From NCBI GenBank assembly GCA_902168105.1, contig CABHOY010000038.1, positions 186,001 to 250,000 of the forward strand: DNA of 64,000 nucleotides, in the 5' to 3' direction. This stretch comes from an uncultured Flavihumibacter sp. Lineage in GTDB: Bacteria > Bacteroidota > Bacteroidia > Chitinophagales > Chitinophagaceae. The position numbers were made by a program, and so were the translations under genes. The notes below the pieces were generated by a model. That model made no database searches and had not been told where the DNA came from. It saw only the letters and a list, made by a program, of their open reading frames with translations. Positions 27,276-36,128 of the stretch are shown here, piece by piece; the first letter of the stretch is position 1; every line of letters begins with the position of its first letter.

Positions 27276-27427
27276 GCATTGATCATGAAAAATATTGTAC
27301 TTTTCCCCTGTCTTTCAGAGGGTTAAACCAATCTTAAGAGCACCATACCACCAGCCGTCTTTAATTTTAATATGTCGAGGGGGGCCTTAACGTAAACTGC
27401 ATGAGCCAGCAGAAATAGAAAAATGTA

Positions 27428-27443
27428 TATAAAATAACTAGCT
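27428..27443 (+). repeat. Upstream block shared by three kinase genes, copy 1
   Basis: TATAAAATAACTAGCT directly abuts the ATG of the first kinase. The same 16 bases occur before the second gene (29787-29802) and with one change before the third (32160-32175). Upstream sequence is otherwise different, so this block was copied with the genes or is kept for translation initiation. Confidence 0.7.
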
Positions 27444-29741
27444 ATGAACAGGTTATTGTTGTTCTGCTGTTGTATGATCGGGTGTTTATTCGAATGCCTG
27501 GCACAAAAACAGTTGCCTTCACATGAGGTCTTACAACAACTGATGAAAAAGGAACGTCCCGATACTGCGGAAATGCACCTATTGCTCGATGCAGGGTACG
27601 TGTACGTTATGAGGCCGGGTACAGCCCATACTGATATGGACAGTGCTGCGCTGTACGCAGAAAAAGTACTGAGATCATCTGTCAAAGCTGATGAAAAAAT
27701 ATGGGAAGGTCGTAGCTATTTACTCTATGTCCAGATCTTCCGTGAACGGAATATTCCCGCAAAAGGGATAGAGTACGCACTGAAAGCAAAGGACATCTTT
27801 GAAAAATATGAAAGGAAAGATTACCTCGCAGATACCTACACTGAACTGGCCGGCTGTTATGACATCGGTACTACCGACGGGATCAATACCAGGATCAAAT
27901 ATTACAAAGAGGCGGCCAGATTGTATGGAGAAGCCGGCCTGAAAGAAAGGCAGGCCCATACCCTTTATGTGCTGGGCGATCAGTATAATGTAATTGATGA
28001 CTACAAATCTTTGACAGAAGCACTTACACAATCTGTCGCCATCTATGACGAAATTAAAGTGGAACCCGGTGCAGATATCTATTCCTTGTTAGGACTGGGA
28101 TACAATCGTCGGAACGACTTCGGTAACGCCCTGAAGTACAGCGTGCTTGCCGTGAAAGTGATTGAATCGCTGAAAGATACAGTGCCTGCACATATTACGG
28201 TATACAACCGTCTCGGCCTTCTGTATTACTATATGGGCGAATACCAGGAGGCCCTGAAATATTATGAGAAGGCCTGGCCTATTGCCGTGAAATTGAAAGA
28301 CGCAACAAGTCTGTGGACGCTGTCCGTCAGTATAGCCGCCAGCTATGGCAAAATGAGCATGTTCAACGAAGCCATTGCCGTGCTGAAACGGGAAGAACGT
28401 TATTACCCGCCCATTGATCCCAGGGATAAAATACAGATGTATGTATTACTTGCAAGATGTTACCTGGACATCAACCGGCCGAACGAGCTCCTGCCCTATC
28501 TGCGCTTATTGGACGACAATAAAAAGTATGTACCGGAAGAACTACAGCCAGCTGTAGACGACCTGGGCGCCCGTTACAATTTCTATCTGAAACAATACAC
28601 GAAAAGTCACGAGCTGGCCAGCCAGATGCTTACCAATGGTACAAAGGTGCATAGTAGTAACGCGCAGCAACTGGCTTACCTCAATCTTTACAAAGCCGAT
28701 TCCGCAATGGGAAACTTTGAGGAAGCCCTGGCACACTATCGCATGTATAAAAGTATTAATGACACTTTATTCAATACTGCCAAATCAAGACAGATAAGTG
28801 TATTACAGGTACAGTTTGAAACAAAACAAAAAGATCAGGCGCTTAAACTGAATCAACAGGATATAGAACTGCTTACCCGTAAGGCTGAACTGCAAAATGC
28901 CGCACTGAACACGGCCAACTTCACCAGGAATGTCATCATCGCAGGCGCCGCCATGCTGGCCATTATGCTGGGACTTGTATATAACCGTTATCAGCTTAAG
29001 CTACGCAATAACCGGCAGTTAGAACAAAAACAGGAAGAGATCAACCAGAAAAACCAATTTCTTGAGAAACTGGTTGATGAAAAAGAATGGTTGGTGAAAG
29101 AGATACATCATCGCGTAAAGAACAACCTCCAGATAGTTATGAGCCTGCTGAACACACAGGCGGCTTTCCTGGACGATAAAGACGCACTCAATGCCATCCG
29201 CGAAAGCAGGTACCGCATGCAGGCCATCTCGCTCATCCATCAGAAGTTGTATCAGTCCGAAAATATGGCCCTGATAGATATGCATACATACATCCGGGAG
29301 CTCGTTGAATATCTTAAAGACGGTTTTTCAGATGTCAGTAAGATCCGCTTCGATCTTCAGATCACTCATGTAAAACTGGATGTGTCACAATCCGTTCCTA
29401 TTGGCCTCATCCTTAACGAAGCCATCACCAATGCCATTAAATATGCCTTCGTGGGCAATAACAATGGGCTTATCACGATCTCCCTGCAGGAAACCGCGAC
29501 AGGCCGGTTAAGTCTTACAATAGCCGATAACGGCGTGGGGCTGCCTCTGGAAGACAATAACAAGCCCCGTAAAACGTCTATGGGAATGATGCTCATGAAT
29601 ACACTTGCCGAACAATTAGAGGGAACACTAAACATACAAAGCAAAATTGGTCTGACTATTACAGTCAGCTTCAGATACCAGGAAAAACAAACGTTTACCG
29701 AACGGGAAGAACTTGAAGAGGAAATTACAGACTATGCCTGA
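27444..29741 (+). CDS. TPR-containing sensor histidine kinase (HisKA_2), copy 1
   Basis: A 765-aa membrane sensor kinase. A signal sequence with CLAQ near residue 23 exports the sensor; TPR repeats fill about residues 60-430 (for example YNRLGLLYYYMGEYQEALKYYEKA). A membrane helix follows at about 493-515 (NVIIAGAAMLAIMLGLVYN), then a short coiled coil and a HisKA_2 domain with EIHHRVKNNLQ (His555-His556; His556 next to Arg is the likely phosphoacceptor), and an HATPase_c domain (NEAITNAIKYAF, DNGVGLP). No receiver or DNA-binding domain is attached and no response regulator is adjacent. It is the first of three tandem paralogues. Confidence 0.93.
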   Translation: MNRLLLFCCCMIGCLFECLAQKQLPSHEVLQQLMKKERPDTAEMHLLLDAGYVYVMRPGTAHTDMDSAALYAEKVLRSSVKADEKIWEGRSYLLYVQIFRERNIPAKGIEYALKAKDIFEKYERKDYLADTYTELAGCYDIGTTDGINTRIKYYKEAARLYGEAGLKERQAHTLYVLGDQYNVIDDYKSLTEALTQSVAIYDEIKVEPGADIYSLLGLGYNRRNDFGNALKYSVLAVKVIESLKDTVPAHITVYNRLGLLYYYMGEYQEALKYYEKAWPIAVKLKDATSLWTLSVSIAASYGKMSMFNEAIAVLKREERYYPPIDPRDKIQMYVLLARCYLDINRPNELLPYLRLLDDNKKYVPEELQPAVDDLGARYNFYLKQYTKSHELASQMLTNGTKVHSSNAQQLAYLNLYKADSAMGNFEEALAHYRMYKSINDTLFNTAKSRQISVLQVQFETKQKDQALKLNQQDIELLTRKAELQNAALNTANFTRNVIIAGAAMLAIMLGLVYNRYQLKLRNNRQLEQKQEEINQKNQFLEKLVDEKEWLVKEIHHRVKNNLQIVMSLLNTQAAFLDDKDALNAIRESRYRMQAISLIHQKLYQSENMALIDMHTYIRELVEYLKDGFSDVSKIRFDLQITHVKLDVSQSVPIGLILNEAITNAIKYAFVGNNNGLITISLQETATGRLSLTIADNGVGLPLEDNNKPRKTSMGMMLMNTLAEQLEGTLNIQSKIGLTITVSFRYQEKQTFTEREELEEEITDYA

Positions 29742-29786
29742 AGATTATATTAGTGATATCTAACCAGTCTTAGAAGTAAGATACTA

Positions 29787-29802
29787 TATAAAATAACTAG
29801 CT
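29787..29802 (+). repeat. Upstream block shared by three kinase genes, copy 2
   Basis: Identical to the 16 bases before the first kinase ATG and placed at the same distance (adjacent to ATG). It lies in a 61-bp intergenic spacer that otherwise differs from the other spacers. Confidence 0.7.
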
Positions 29803-32094
29803 ATGAACAGGATATTGTTGCTCGCCTGTTGTATGATCGGGTATTTACTCCCATGCCTGGCGCAAAACCAGTTGCCATCACCCGGGGTCTTACAACAGTT
29901 GATAAAAAAGGAACGTCCCGATACCACAGAAATGCACATACTGCTCGACGCAGGGTACACATACGTTATGAGACCAGGCACTGACCGTCCTGATATGGAC
30001 AGCGCCACGCTGTGTGTAGAAAAGGTCCTGACATCGGCTATAAAGGCTGGTGAAAAAGTATGGGAAGGACGGAGCTGTTTACTCTACGCCCAGATCTTTC
30101 GTGAGCAGAATATTCCTGCAAAAGGGATAGAATATGGCCTGAGAGCAAAGGATATCTTTCAAAAAATCAACAGAAAAGATTACCTCGCAGACACCTATTC
30201 TGAATTGGCCGCCTGTTATAACATCGACACACCCGACGGCCTCAATACCAGGATAAAATATCATAAAGAGGCCGCCAGATTGTATGCAGAAGCAGGTCAG
30301 GCAGAAAAACACGCCCATGCCCTCTATGTCCTGGGCGATCATTATCATATCGCGCGCGACTATAAATTATTGACGGAAGCGCTTGCACGATCAGTCGCTA
30401 TTTATGACTCCATTAAAGTGGAACCCGGTGCAGATATCTATTCACTATTGGGCCTCGGGTACAACCGTCTCGGCGACTTTGGCAACTCCCTCAAGTACAA
30501 TCTGCTTGCCGTAAAAGTAGTTGAGTCACTGAAAGACACTTTCAACGCGCATATTACTATCTACAACCGCCTTGGCCTGCTGTACTACTTTCTGGGTGAG
30601 CAGCATGAAGCCCTGAAATACTATGAAAAAGCCTGGCCCATAGCAGTTAAACTTAAAGACACGACAAGTTTGCATGTTATTGCGACCAATATTGCGTCTT
30701 CTTATGTCAGAATGAAAATGTTCAAAGAAGCCCTTGTCGTACTAAAAAGGGTAGAACGTGACTATCCTCCTAAAGACCTCCTGTATAAAATGTGGACATA
30801 TATCTTCCTCGCGGGATGTTACCTGGATACTGACCAGCCCAAAGAGACCCTTCGCTATATGCAGCAGTTGAAAGAGAACAGAAGCCAGCTGCCGGAAGTA
30901 TTACAGGCTGCCGTTGACGACCTGGAAGCCCGGTACAATTTCTATATAGGGCAGTATGCGAAAAGCCATGAGCTGGCAGATCAGGAGCTTGCTACCGGAT
31001 TAAAACTCAACAATCATGGCGTGCAGTTAAATGCTTACTCAGCGCTATACAAATCCGATTCTGCGATGAAGAAATTTGAGGAAGCCTTTGCACACTATAC
31101 CCTGTATAAAGCTACTAACGATACACTGATCAACACAGCTAAAACAAGACAGATAAGTATCTTACAGGTGCAGTTTGAAACGAAACAGAAAGACCAGGCG
31201 CTTAAACTGAATCAACAGAACATCGAACTGCTTACACGCAAAGGAGAACTGCAACAGGCTGCGTTGGATAAAGCCACCTTCACCAGGAATGTCATCATCG
31301 CCGGCGCCGCCATGCTGGCCATTATGCTGGGACTTGTGTATAACCGTTATCAGCTTAAACTCCGTAGTAACCGGCAGTTAGAACAAAAACAGGGCGAGAT
31401 CAACCAGAAAAACCAGTTTCTGCAGAAACTGGTGGGGGAAAAAGAATGGCTGGTAAAAGAGATACATCATCGCGTGAAGAACAACCTACAGATAGTCATG
31501 AGCCTATTAAATACACAGGCCTCATTCCTGGATGATAAAGACGCCCTCAATGCTATCCGCGAAAGCAGGTACCGCATGCAGGCTATCTCTCTTATCCACC
31601 AGAAGTTGTACCAGTCCGAAAACATGGCCCTGATAGATATGAATACCTACATCAAAGACCTTGTTGAATACCTCAAAGACGGCTTTTCGGGTATCAATAA
31701 GATCCGGTTTGAACTGCAGATAGCCCCCGTAAAACTGGATGTTTCACAATCCGTTCCCATTGGGCTTATCCTTAATGAAGCCATCACCAATTCCATTAAA
31801 TATGCCTTTATGGACAATGGTATTATCACGATCTCTCTGCAGGAGAATATTCCGGGCCAGTTAACCCTCCAGATAGCTGATAACGGCGTGGGACTACCCC
31901 CCGAGGACAATAATAAACCACGCAGACAATCTATGGGAATGATGCTCATGGATACACTCGCCGAACAATTAGAAGGGACATTGAACATACAGAGCAGGAA
32001 CGGTGTAATTATTACAGTCAACTTCAAATACCAGGAACAACAAACATTTACTGAATCAGAAGAACTAGAAGAAGAAATTGCCGGGTATGCATGA
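29803..32094 (+). CDS. TPR-containing sensor histidine kinase (HisKA_2), copy 2
   Basis: Second tandem paralogue, 763 aa, with the same plan: export signal (CLAQ near 23), TPR sensor (about 60-430), membrane helix (about 493-515), HisKA_2 motif EIHHRVKNNLQ with His556, and HATPase_c (NEAITNSIKYAF, DNGVGLP). From the membrane helix onward it is nearly identical to copy 1, while the sensor half differs at many positions. This uneven divergence suggests recent duplication with sensor diversification or gene conversion over the kinase half. It follows copy 1 by 61 bp, so the three may form one transcript. Confidence 0.93.
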   Translation: MNRILLLACCMIGYLLPCLAQNQLPSPGVLQQLIKKERPDTTEMHILLDAGYTYVMRPGTDRPDMDSATLCVEKVLTSAIKAGEKVWEGRSCLLYAQIFREQNIPAKGIEYGLRAKDIFQKINRKDYLADTYSELAACYNIDTPDGLNTRIKYHKEAARLYAEAGQAEKHAHALYVLGDHYHIARDYKLLTEALARSVAIYDSIKVEPGADIYSLLGLGYNRLGDFGNSLKYNLLAVKVVESLKDTFNAHITIYNRLGLLYYFLGEQHEALKYYEKAWPIAVKLKDTTSLHVIATNIASSYVRMKMFKEALVVLKRVERDYPPKDLLYKMWTYIFLAGCYLDTDQPKETLRYMQQLKENRSQLPEVLQAAVDDLEARYNFYIGQYAKSHELADQELATGLKLNNHGVQLNAYSALYKSDSAMKKFEEAFAHYTLYKATNDTLINTAKTRQISILQVQFETKQKDQALKLNQQNIELLTRKGELQQAALDKATFTRNVIIAGAAMLAIMLGLVYNRYQLKLRSNRQLEQKQGEINQKNQFLQKLVGEKEWLVKEIHHRVKNNLQIVMSLLNTQASFLDDKDALNAIRESRYRMQAISLIHQKLYQSENMALIDMNTYIKDLVEYLKDGFSGINKIRFELQIAPVKLDVSQSVPIGLILNEAITNSIKYAFMDNGIITISLQENIPGQLTLQIADNGVGLPPEDNNKPRRQSMGMMLMDTLAEQLEGTLNIQSRNGVIITVNFKYQEQQTFTESEELEEEIAGYA

Positions 32095-32159
32095 AAATAA
32101 CGTAATCCTGAACAGGTCATGAGTAGATAGCAAGGGAGCGACAGCAACCGGTAAATGTT

Positions 32160-32175
32160 TATAAAATGACTAGCT
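32160..32175 (+). repeat. Upstream block shared by three kinase genes, copy 3
   Basis: TATAAAATGACTAGCT, one change from the other two copies, again directly adjacent to the ATG of the third kinase. Confidence 0.7.
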
Positions 32176-34467
32176 ATGAACAGGCTATTGTTGCTTTACT
32201 GCTGTATGATCGGATGTTTTGTGCCATGCATGGCACAAAACACACTCCCCCCACAAGAGGTCTTAAAACAGTTGCTCCGGGAGGAACGTCCCGATACTGC
32301 CAAAATGCACATATTGCTGGATGCCGGGTACACCTATGTCCTGAGACCCGGCACCGTCCGTACTGATATGGACAGCGCTATGCTCTATGCTGCCAAAGTG
32401 TTAACATCTTCCATAAAAGCAAAAGACGACATATGGGAAGGACAGGCCTGTTTACTCTATTCAAATATCCTGCGTGAACAGCAGATCAAAGAGAAAGGGA
32501 AAGAATATGCATTGAAAGCGAAAGATATCTTCGAAAGATTTCAGCAGAAAGATTACCTCGCAGATACTTATATTGAACTGGCCAACTACTATGGTGTCGA
32601 TGCCCGGGAAGATGTTAACATGAGGATCAGCTACTATAAGGACGCCGTCAGACTTTACAAAGAAACAGGGCTAAAAGAAAAACAAGCCCATACCCTCTAT
32701 ATGATAGGCGATCTCTATAATGTGCTAAATGATTTCAAATTGCTGACAGAGGCACTTGTACAGTCAGTAGCACTTTATGATGAGATCAAAGTGGTCCCCG
32801 GCGCCGATGCATATTCCCTCCTGGGGCTTGGCTATAGCCGCCTGGGGGATTTCGGAAATGCCCTGAAGTATAACATGCTTGCTGTAAAAACAATCGAATC
32901 GCTGAAAGATACAATTAACGGACATATCACGGTTTACAACAGGCTCGGACTTCTCTATTACTACATGGACGATATGAATGAATCGTTAACATACTATCAG
33001 AAAGCCCGACAGGTAGCATTGAAGCTTGCAGATACCCCCTCCTTAAGTACCCTGGCGCTCAATATAGCGGTCAATTATATAAAAATTAAGATGCCTGAAA
33101 AGGCATTATCCGTGATGAAAGAAGGGGAACAATATATCTCAGCCGATCTCGGAGAAAAAACATATATGTTTATCTTCAAGGCCAGCTGTTACCTTGATCT
33201 TAAAAAACGTGACAGCGCCCTCTCTTATATACGCTTTGCGTACGAACACATGGACAAGCTGCCCGAATCTGGCCGGGCAGTACTGTATGATGTGCAATCC
33301 AGATATTATTTTGCGGCCGGTGAATTTGAGAAGAGCTATCAGCTGGCCTCAGATGTGATTAATATTGGCATGAAGATGAATCATATGAACCTGCAGTTAA
33401 ATGGATACATTAACCTCTTCAGAGCCGATTCTGCCATGGGTAACTATAAAGATGCTATCGAAGATTTCCGCAAGCATAAATTCGTGAACGACTCCCTGTT
33501 TAAGATATCCAAATTAAGACAAATAAGTACCTTACAGGTGCAGTTTGAAACAAAACAGAAACAACAAAGCATTGAGCTGCTTACCCGTACCTCCCAGCTG
33601 CAACAAGCCGCATTGGACAAAGCACGCTTTACAAAAAATGTCATCATCGCCGGTGCCGCCATGCTTGCCATTATGCTGGCGCTCGGATATAACCGTTATA
33701 AGCTGAAACTGCGCAGTAACCGGCAACTGGAACAAAAACAGGAAGAGATCAACCAGAAGAACCATTCCCTCGAACATCTCATCACCACACAAAATAAACT
33801 GCTGATTGAAAAAGAATGGCTGGTAAAAGAGATACATCATCGTGTAAAGAACAACCTTCAGATAGTCATGAGCCTTCTCAATACACAGGCTGCTTTCCTG
33901 GACGACAAAGACGCTCTCAATGCTATCCGCGAAAGCAGGTACCGCATGCAGGCCATCTCTCTCATCCACCAGAAGTTGTACCAGTCTGAAAATATGGCCC
34001 TCATCGACATGCATACCTACATCCTCGACCTGGTCGAATATCTCAAAGACGGCTTCTCAGATGTCAGTAAGATCAGGTTCGATCTCCAGATCAGTCACGT
34101 AAAACTGGATGTTTCCCAATCTGTCCCTATAGGACTGATCCTCAATGAAGCAATCACCAATGCCATTAAATACGCTTTTAAGGCTGATAGCAACGCTATT
34201 ATCACAATCTCCCTGCAGGAGACCACACCCGGCCAGTTAGCCCTTACAATAGCCGATAATGGCGTCGGCCTGCCTCCGGAAGACAATCAACAGCCACGCA
34301 GAATATCTATGGGCATGATGCTCATGAATACACTCGCCGAACAACTGGACGGAACATTGAACATACAGAACAGGAATGGTGTGGTCATAACAGTCAGCTT
34401 TAAATACCACGAAAAACAAACCTTTACCGAACCGCATGAATTTGCAGAAGTCCCCGACTATGCATAA
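32176..34467 (+). CDS. TPR-containing sensor histidine kinase (HisKA_2), copy 3
   Basis: Third and most divergent paralogue, 763 aa. It keeps the export signal (CMAQ), TPR sensor, membrane helix, HisKA_2 (EIHHRVKNNLQ, His555) and HATPase_c. It lacks the DQALKLNQ stretch found in copies 1 and 2 before the membrane, but has an extra segment in the post-membrane coiled coil (HSLEHLITTQNKLL). Those compensating changes alter the signalling helix length, so its signal transfer may differ. A shared terminator follows 4 bp after its stop. Confidence 0.93.
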   Translation: MNRLLLLYCCMIGCFVPCMAQNTLPPQEVLKQLLREERPDTAKMHILLDAGYTYVLRPGTVRTDMDSAMLYAAKVLTSSIKAKDDIWEGQACLLYSNILREQQIKEKGKEYALKAKDIFERFQQKDYLADTYIELANYYGVDAREDVNMRISYYKDAVRLYKETGLKEKQAHTLYMIGDLYNVLNDFKLLTEALVQSVALYDEIKVVPGADAYSLLGLGYSRLGDFGNALKYNMLAVKTIESLKDTINGHITVYNRLGLLYYYMDDMNESLTYYQKARQVALKLADTPSLSTLALNIAVNYIKIKMPEKALSVMKEGEQYISADLGEKTYMFIFKASCYLDLKKRDSALSYIRFAYEHMDKLPESGRAVLYDVQSRYYFAAGEFEKSYQLASDVINIGMKMNHMNLQLNGYINLFRADSAMGNYKDAIEDFRKHKFVNDSLFKISKLRQISTLQVQFETKQKQQSIELLTRTSQLQQAALDKARFTKNVIIAGAAMLAIMLALGYNRYKLKLRSNRQLEQKQEEINQKNHSLEHLITTQNKLLIEKEWLVKEIHHRVKNNLQIVMSLLNTQAAFLDDKDALNAIRESRYRMQAISLIHQKLYQSENMALIDMHTYILDLVEYLKDGFSDVSKIRFDLQISHVKLDVSQSVPIGLILNEAITNAIKYAFKADSNAIITISLQETTPGQLALTIADNGVGLPPEDNQQPRRISMGMMLMNTLAEQLDGTLNIQNRNGVVITVSFKYHEKQTFTEPHEFAEVPDYA

Positions 34468-34471
34468 ATAG

Positions 34472-34500
34472 AAAAGGGCCACATCAGATATGGCCCTTTT
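34472..34500. terminator. Bidirectional terminator
   Basis: Perfect 10-bp stem (34472-34481 with 34491-34500; AAAAGGGCCA) with a 9-nt loop, ending in T on both strands. It separates the convergent kinase cluster and SusD gene and can serve both. Confidence 0.88.
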
Positions 34501-34506
34501 CCATGT

Positions 34507-36117
34507 TTATTTATATCCTTCATTCTGTTGCTCGCGCAGCAGCGGATTGGCCGCTACTTCATCTGCCGGTATAGGCCAGAGGAAACGGAAGTCAGTATAT
34601 GGATAAGCAACTACACCACCCGCTGCCGGGAATGTCGGAGGATTCACATTATTGTAATCCGATCCATCCAGTTTCATTTGCCCGATCTTCATTTTAGCAG
34701 GGACACCATTGGTACCATAGGTAGCATCCAGCGCAAGACGGTGAATATCCGGCCAGCGACGCCCCTCTCCTGTAAACTCAATACGGCGCTCCTGCAGGAT
34801 AGCCAGCATCAGATCTGCCGGGGCTGTAGTAAACTGTTTGTCAGCAGGGACAGAACGATTACGTACATCATTTAACAGCAATAACGCCTGTGCTGCATTG
34901 CCCTTTTTCACATATGCTTCGGCTACGTTCAGTAATACTTCCGCATACCTGATGATAGGCGCATAGTCAGCCTTATTTACATAGTCCCTGTATTTGTTGT
35001 TGAAGGCATATTTCTCTCCGATTACCTGGTTAACCTGCAACAGTGTTCTGCGCAGATCACCTTCTACCCAGAAGGCGGCATTGTAAAGGATAGGGCTTGT
35101 AGCAACAAGACCACGGCCTCCTTTATCCGCCGGTCCGAGCATAGCGGCCAGCGCACCATTCACGCCACCATTCGCCGCAGGACCGTTAGCAATTGAAAAT
35201 ACAGATTCAGTATTGTTCTTATAGCTGGTAAAAGGTGTCTCCGGACTTGCAGTCAGCGTATAACCACCGATAGGACTGGTAAAATGTGCTGCCGGCGTCA
35301 AATTAGTACCCAGTTTGGTGCCTTCCGCAATAACACCGTCCCAGTCTCCCATATGTTGTTTTATACGGGTCTTAATAGCAATAGCAGCGCCTTTTGTTGC
35401 TCTTGACAATCCTTTGGCCTGTGTAGCAGGCAGGTTTGTTTCTGCATAATCCAGGTCAATCAGCAGCTTGGCATACGCTTCAGCTACTGTACCCCTTCCG
35501 ATAGCCAATCCTTCTGTAACATCGTCCTGGCTGATGATAGCCTTCTCACGATAAGGGATACCAGGTTTGCCGCCGCTATTGTCAGCATAAGGAAAACTGA
35601 AATGGATCAACAGCTCATGATGCGCCAGCGCACGCAGAAAACGCGCTTCGCCTTCGTAGGCTGCTGCCGCTTCCGCTGTAATGATACCGCTCGTAGCAGC
35701 GCCCTGTACACCTCTGATCATCACATTTGCCTGGTTGATCAGTGCATACAGTCCTGTCCACATGTTTACGTTATTGGCGGAACTCGTAGTGTAACCGCCT
35801 TCATAAGTGATCGCGTAGAACTGCGCCACGTTCAACATGTCTTCTCCCCTCATTTCATCCTGTTCGATAGCCGCAGCACCAAAAGGATATCCGCGGGCTG
35901 CCGCCTTATCCCCATTGTAACTACCAACAGCTGCTGCTTCATACACACCCTGCATCGCCAGTTCAATACTGGAAGGGCTCTGGAATGCTGAATTTTCTGA
36001 TGGTGAGTTGATAGGTTCCAGTTCTGTATATTTACTGCAGGACGACGTCGCCAACATAGCTGCAGCCAGTAAAGCCATTATGGCCGATCTGTTAAATGTA
36101 TATCTGATTCTTTTCAT
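34507..36117 (-). CDS. SusD/RagB family lipoprotein
   Basis: A 536-aa surface lipoprotein partner of the SusC gene 11 bp upstream. The lipobox is TSSC (Cys about 27). SusD landmarks are EGEARFLRALAHHELLIHFSFPYAD in the TPR-like core, RYAEVLLNVAEAYVKKG near 400 and RRIEFTGEGRRWPDIHRLAL toward the C-terminus. No enzyme or sigma/anti-sigma gene accompanies this pair, so the substrate cannot be inferred from context. Confidence 0.95.
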   Translation of the reverse strand: MKRIRYTFNRSAIMALLAAAMLATSSCSKYTELEPINSPSENSAFQSPSSIELAMQGVYEAAAVGSYNGDKAAARGYPFGAAAIEQDEMRGEDMLNVAQFYAITYEGGYTTSSANNVNMWTGLYALINQANVMIRGVQGAATSGIITAEAAAAYEGEARFLRALAHHELLIHFSFPYADNSGGKPGIPYREKAIISQDDVTEGLAIGRGTVAEAYAKLLIDLDYAETNLPATQAKGLSRATKGAAIAIKTRIKQHMGDWDGVIAEGTKLGTNLTPAAHFTSPIGGYTLTASPETPFTSYKNNTESVFSIANGPAANGGVNGALAAMLGPADKGGRGLVATSPILYNAAFWVEGDLRRTLLQVNQVIGEKYAFNNKYRDYVNKADYAPIIRYAEVLLNVAEAYVKKGNAAQALLLLNDVRNRSVPADKQFTTAPADLMLAILQERRIEFTGEGRRWPDIHRLALDATYGTNGVPAKMKIGQMKLDGSDYNNVNPPTFPAAGGVVAYPYTDFRFLWPIPADEVAANPLLREQQNEGYK

Positions 36118-36128
36118 TGCAGTAATTT

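Noticed and set aside
27323..27685. 120-codon minus-strand ORF at the start of the kinase cluster
   Set aside because: Mostly antisense to kinase copy 1; the same shadow recurs opposite copy 2.
32166..32366. 66-codon plus-strand ORF at the kinase copy 3 start
   Set aside because: Out-of-frame overlap of the well-supported kinase; starts in the shared upstream block.
33532..34014. 160-codon minus-strand ORF inside kinase copy 3
   Set aside because: Antisense shadow; a similar frame appears opposite copy 1 only because the sequences are paralogous.
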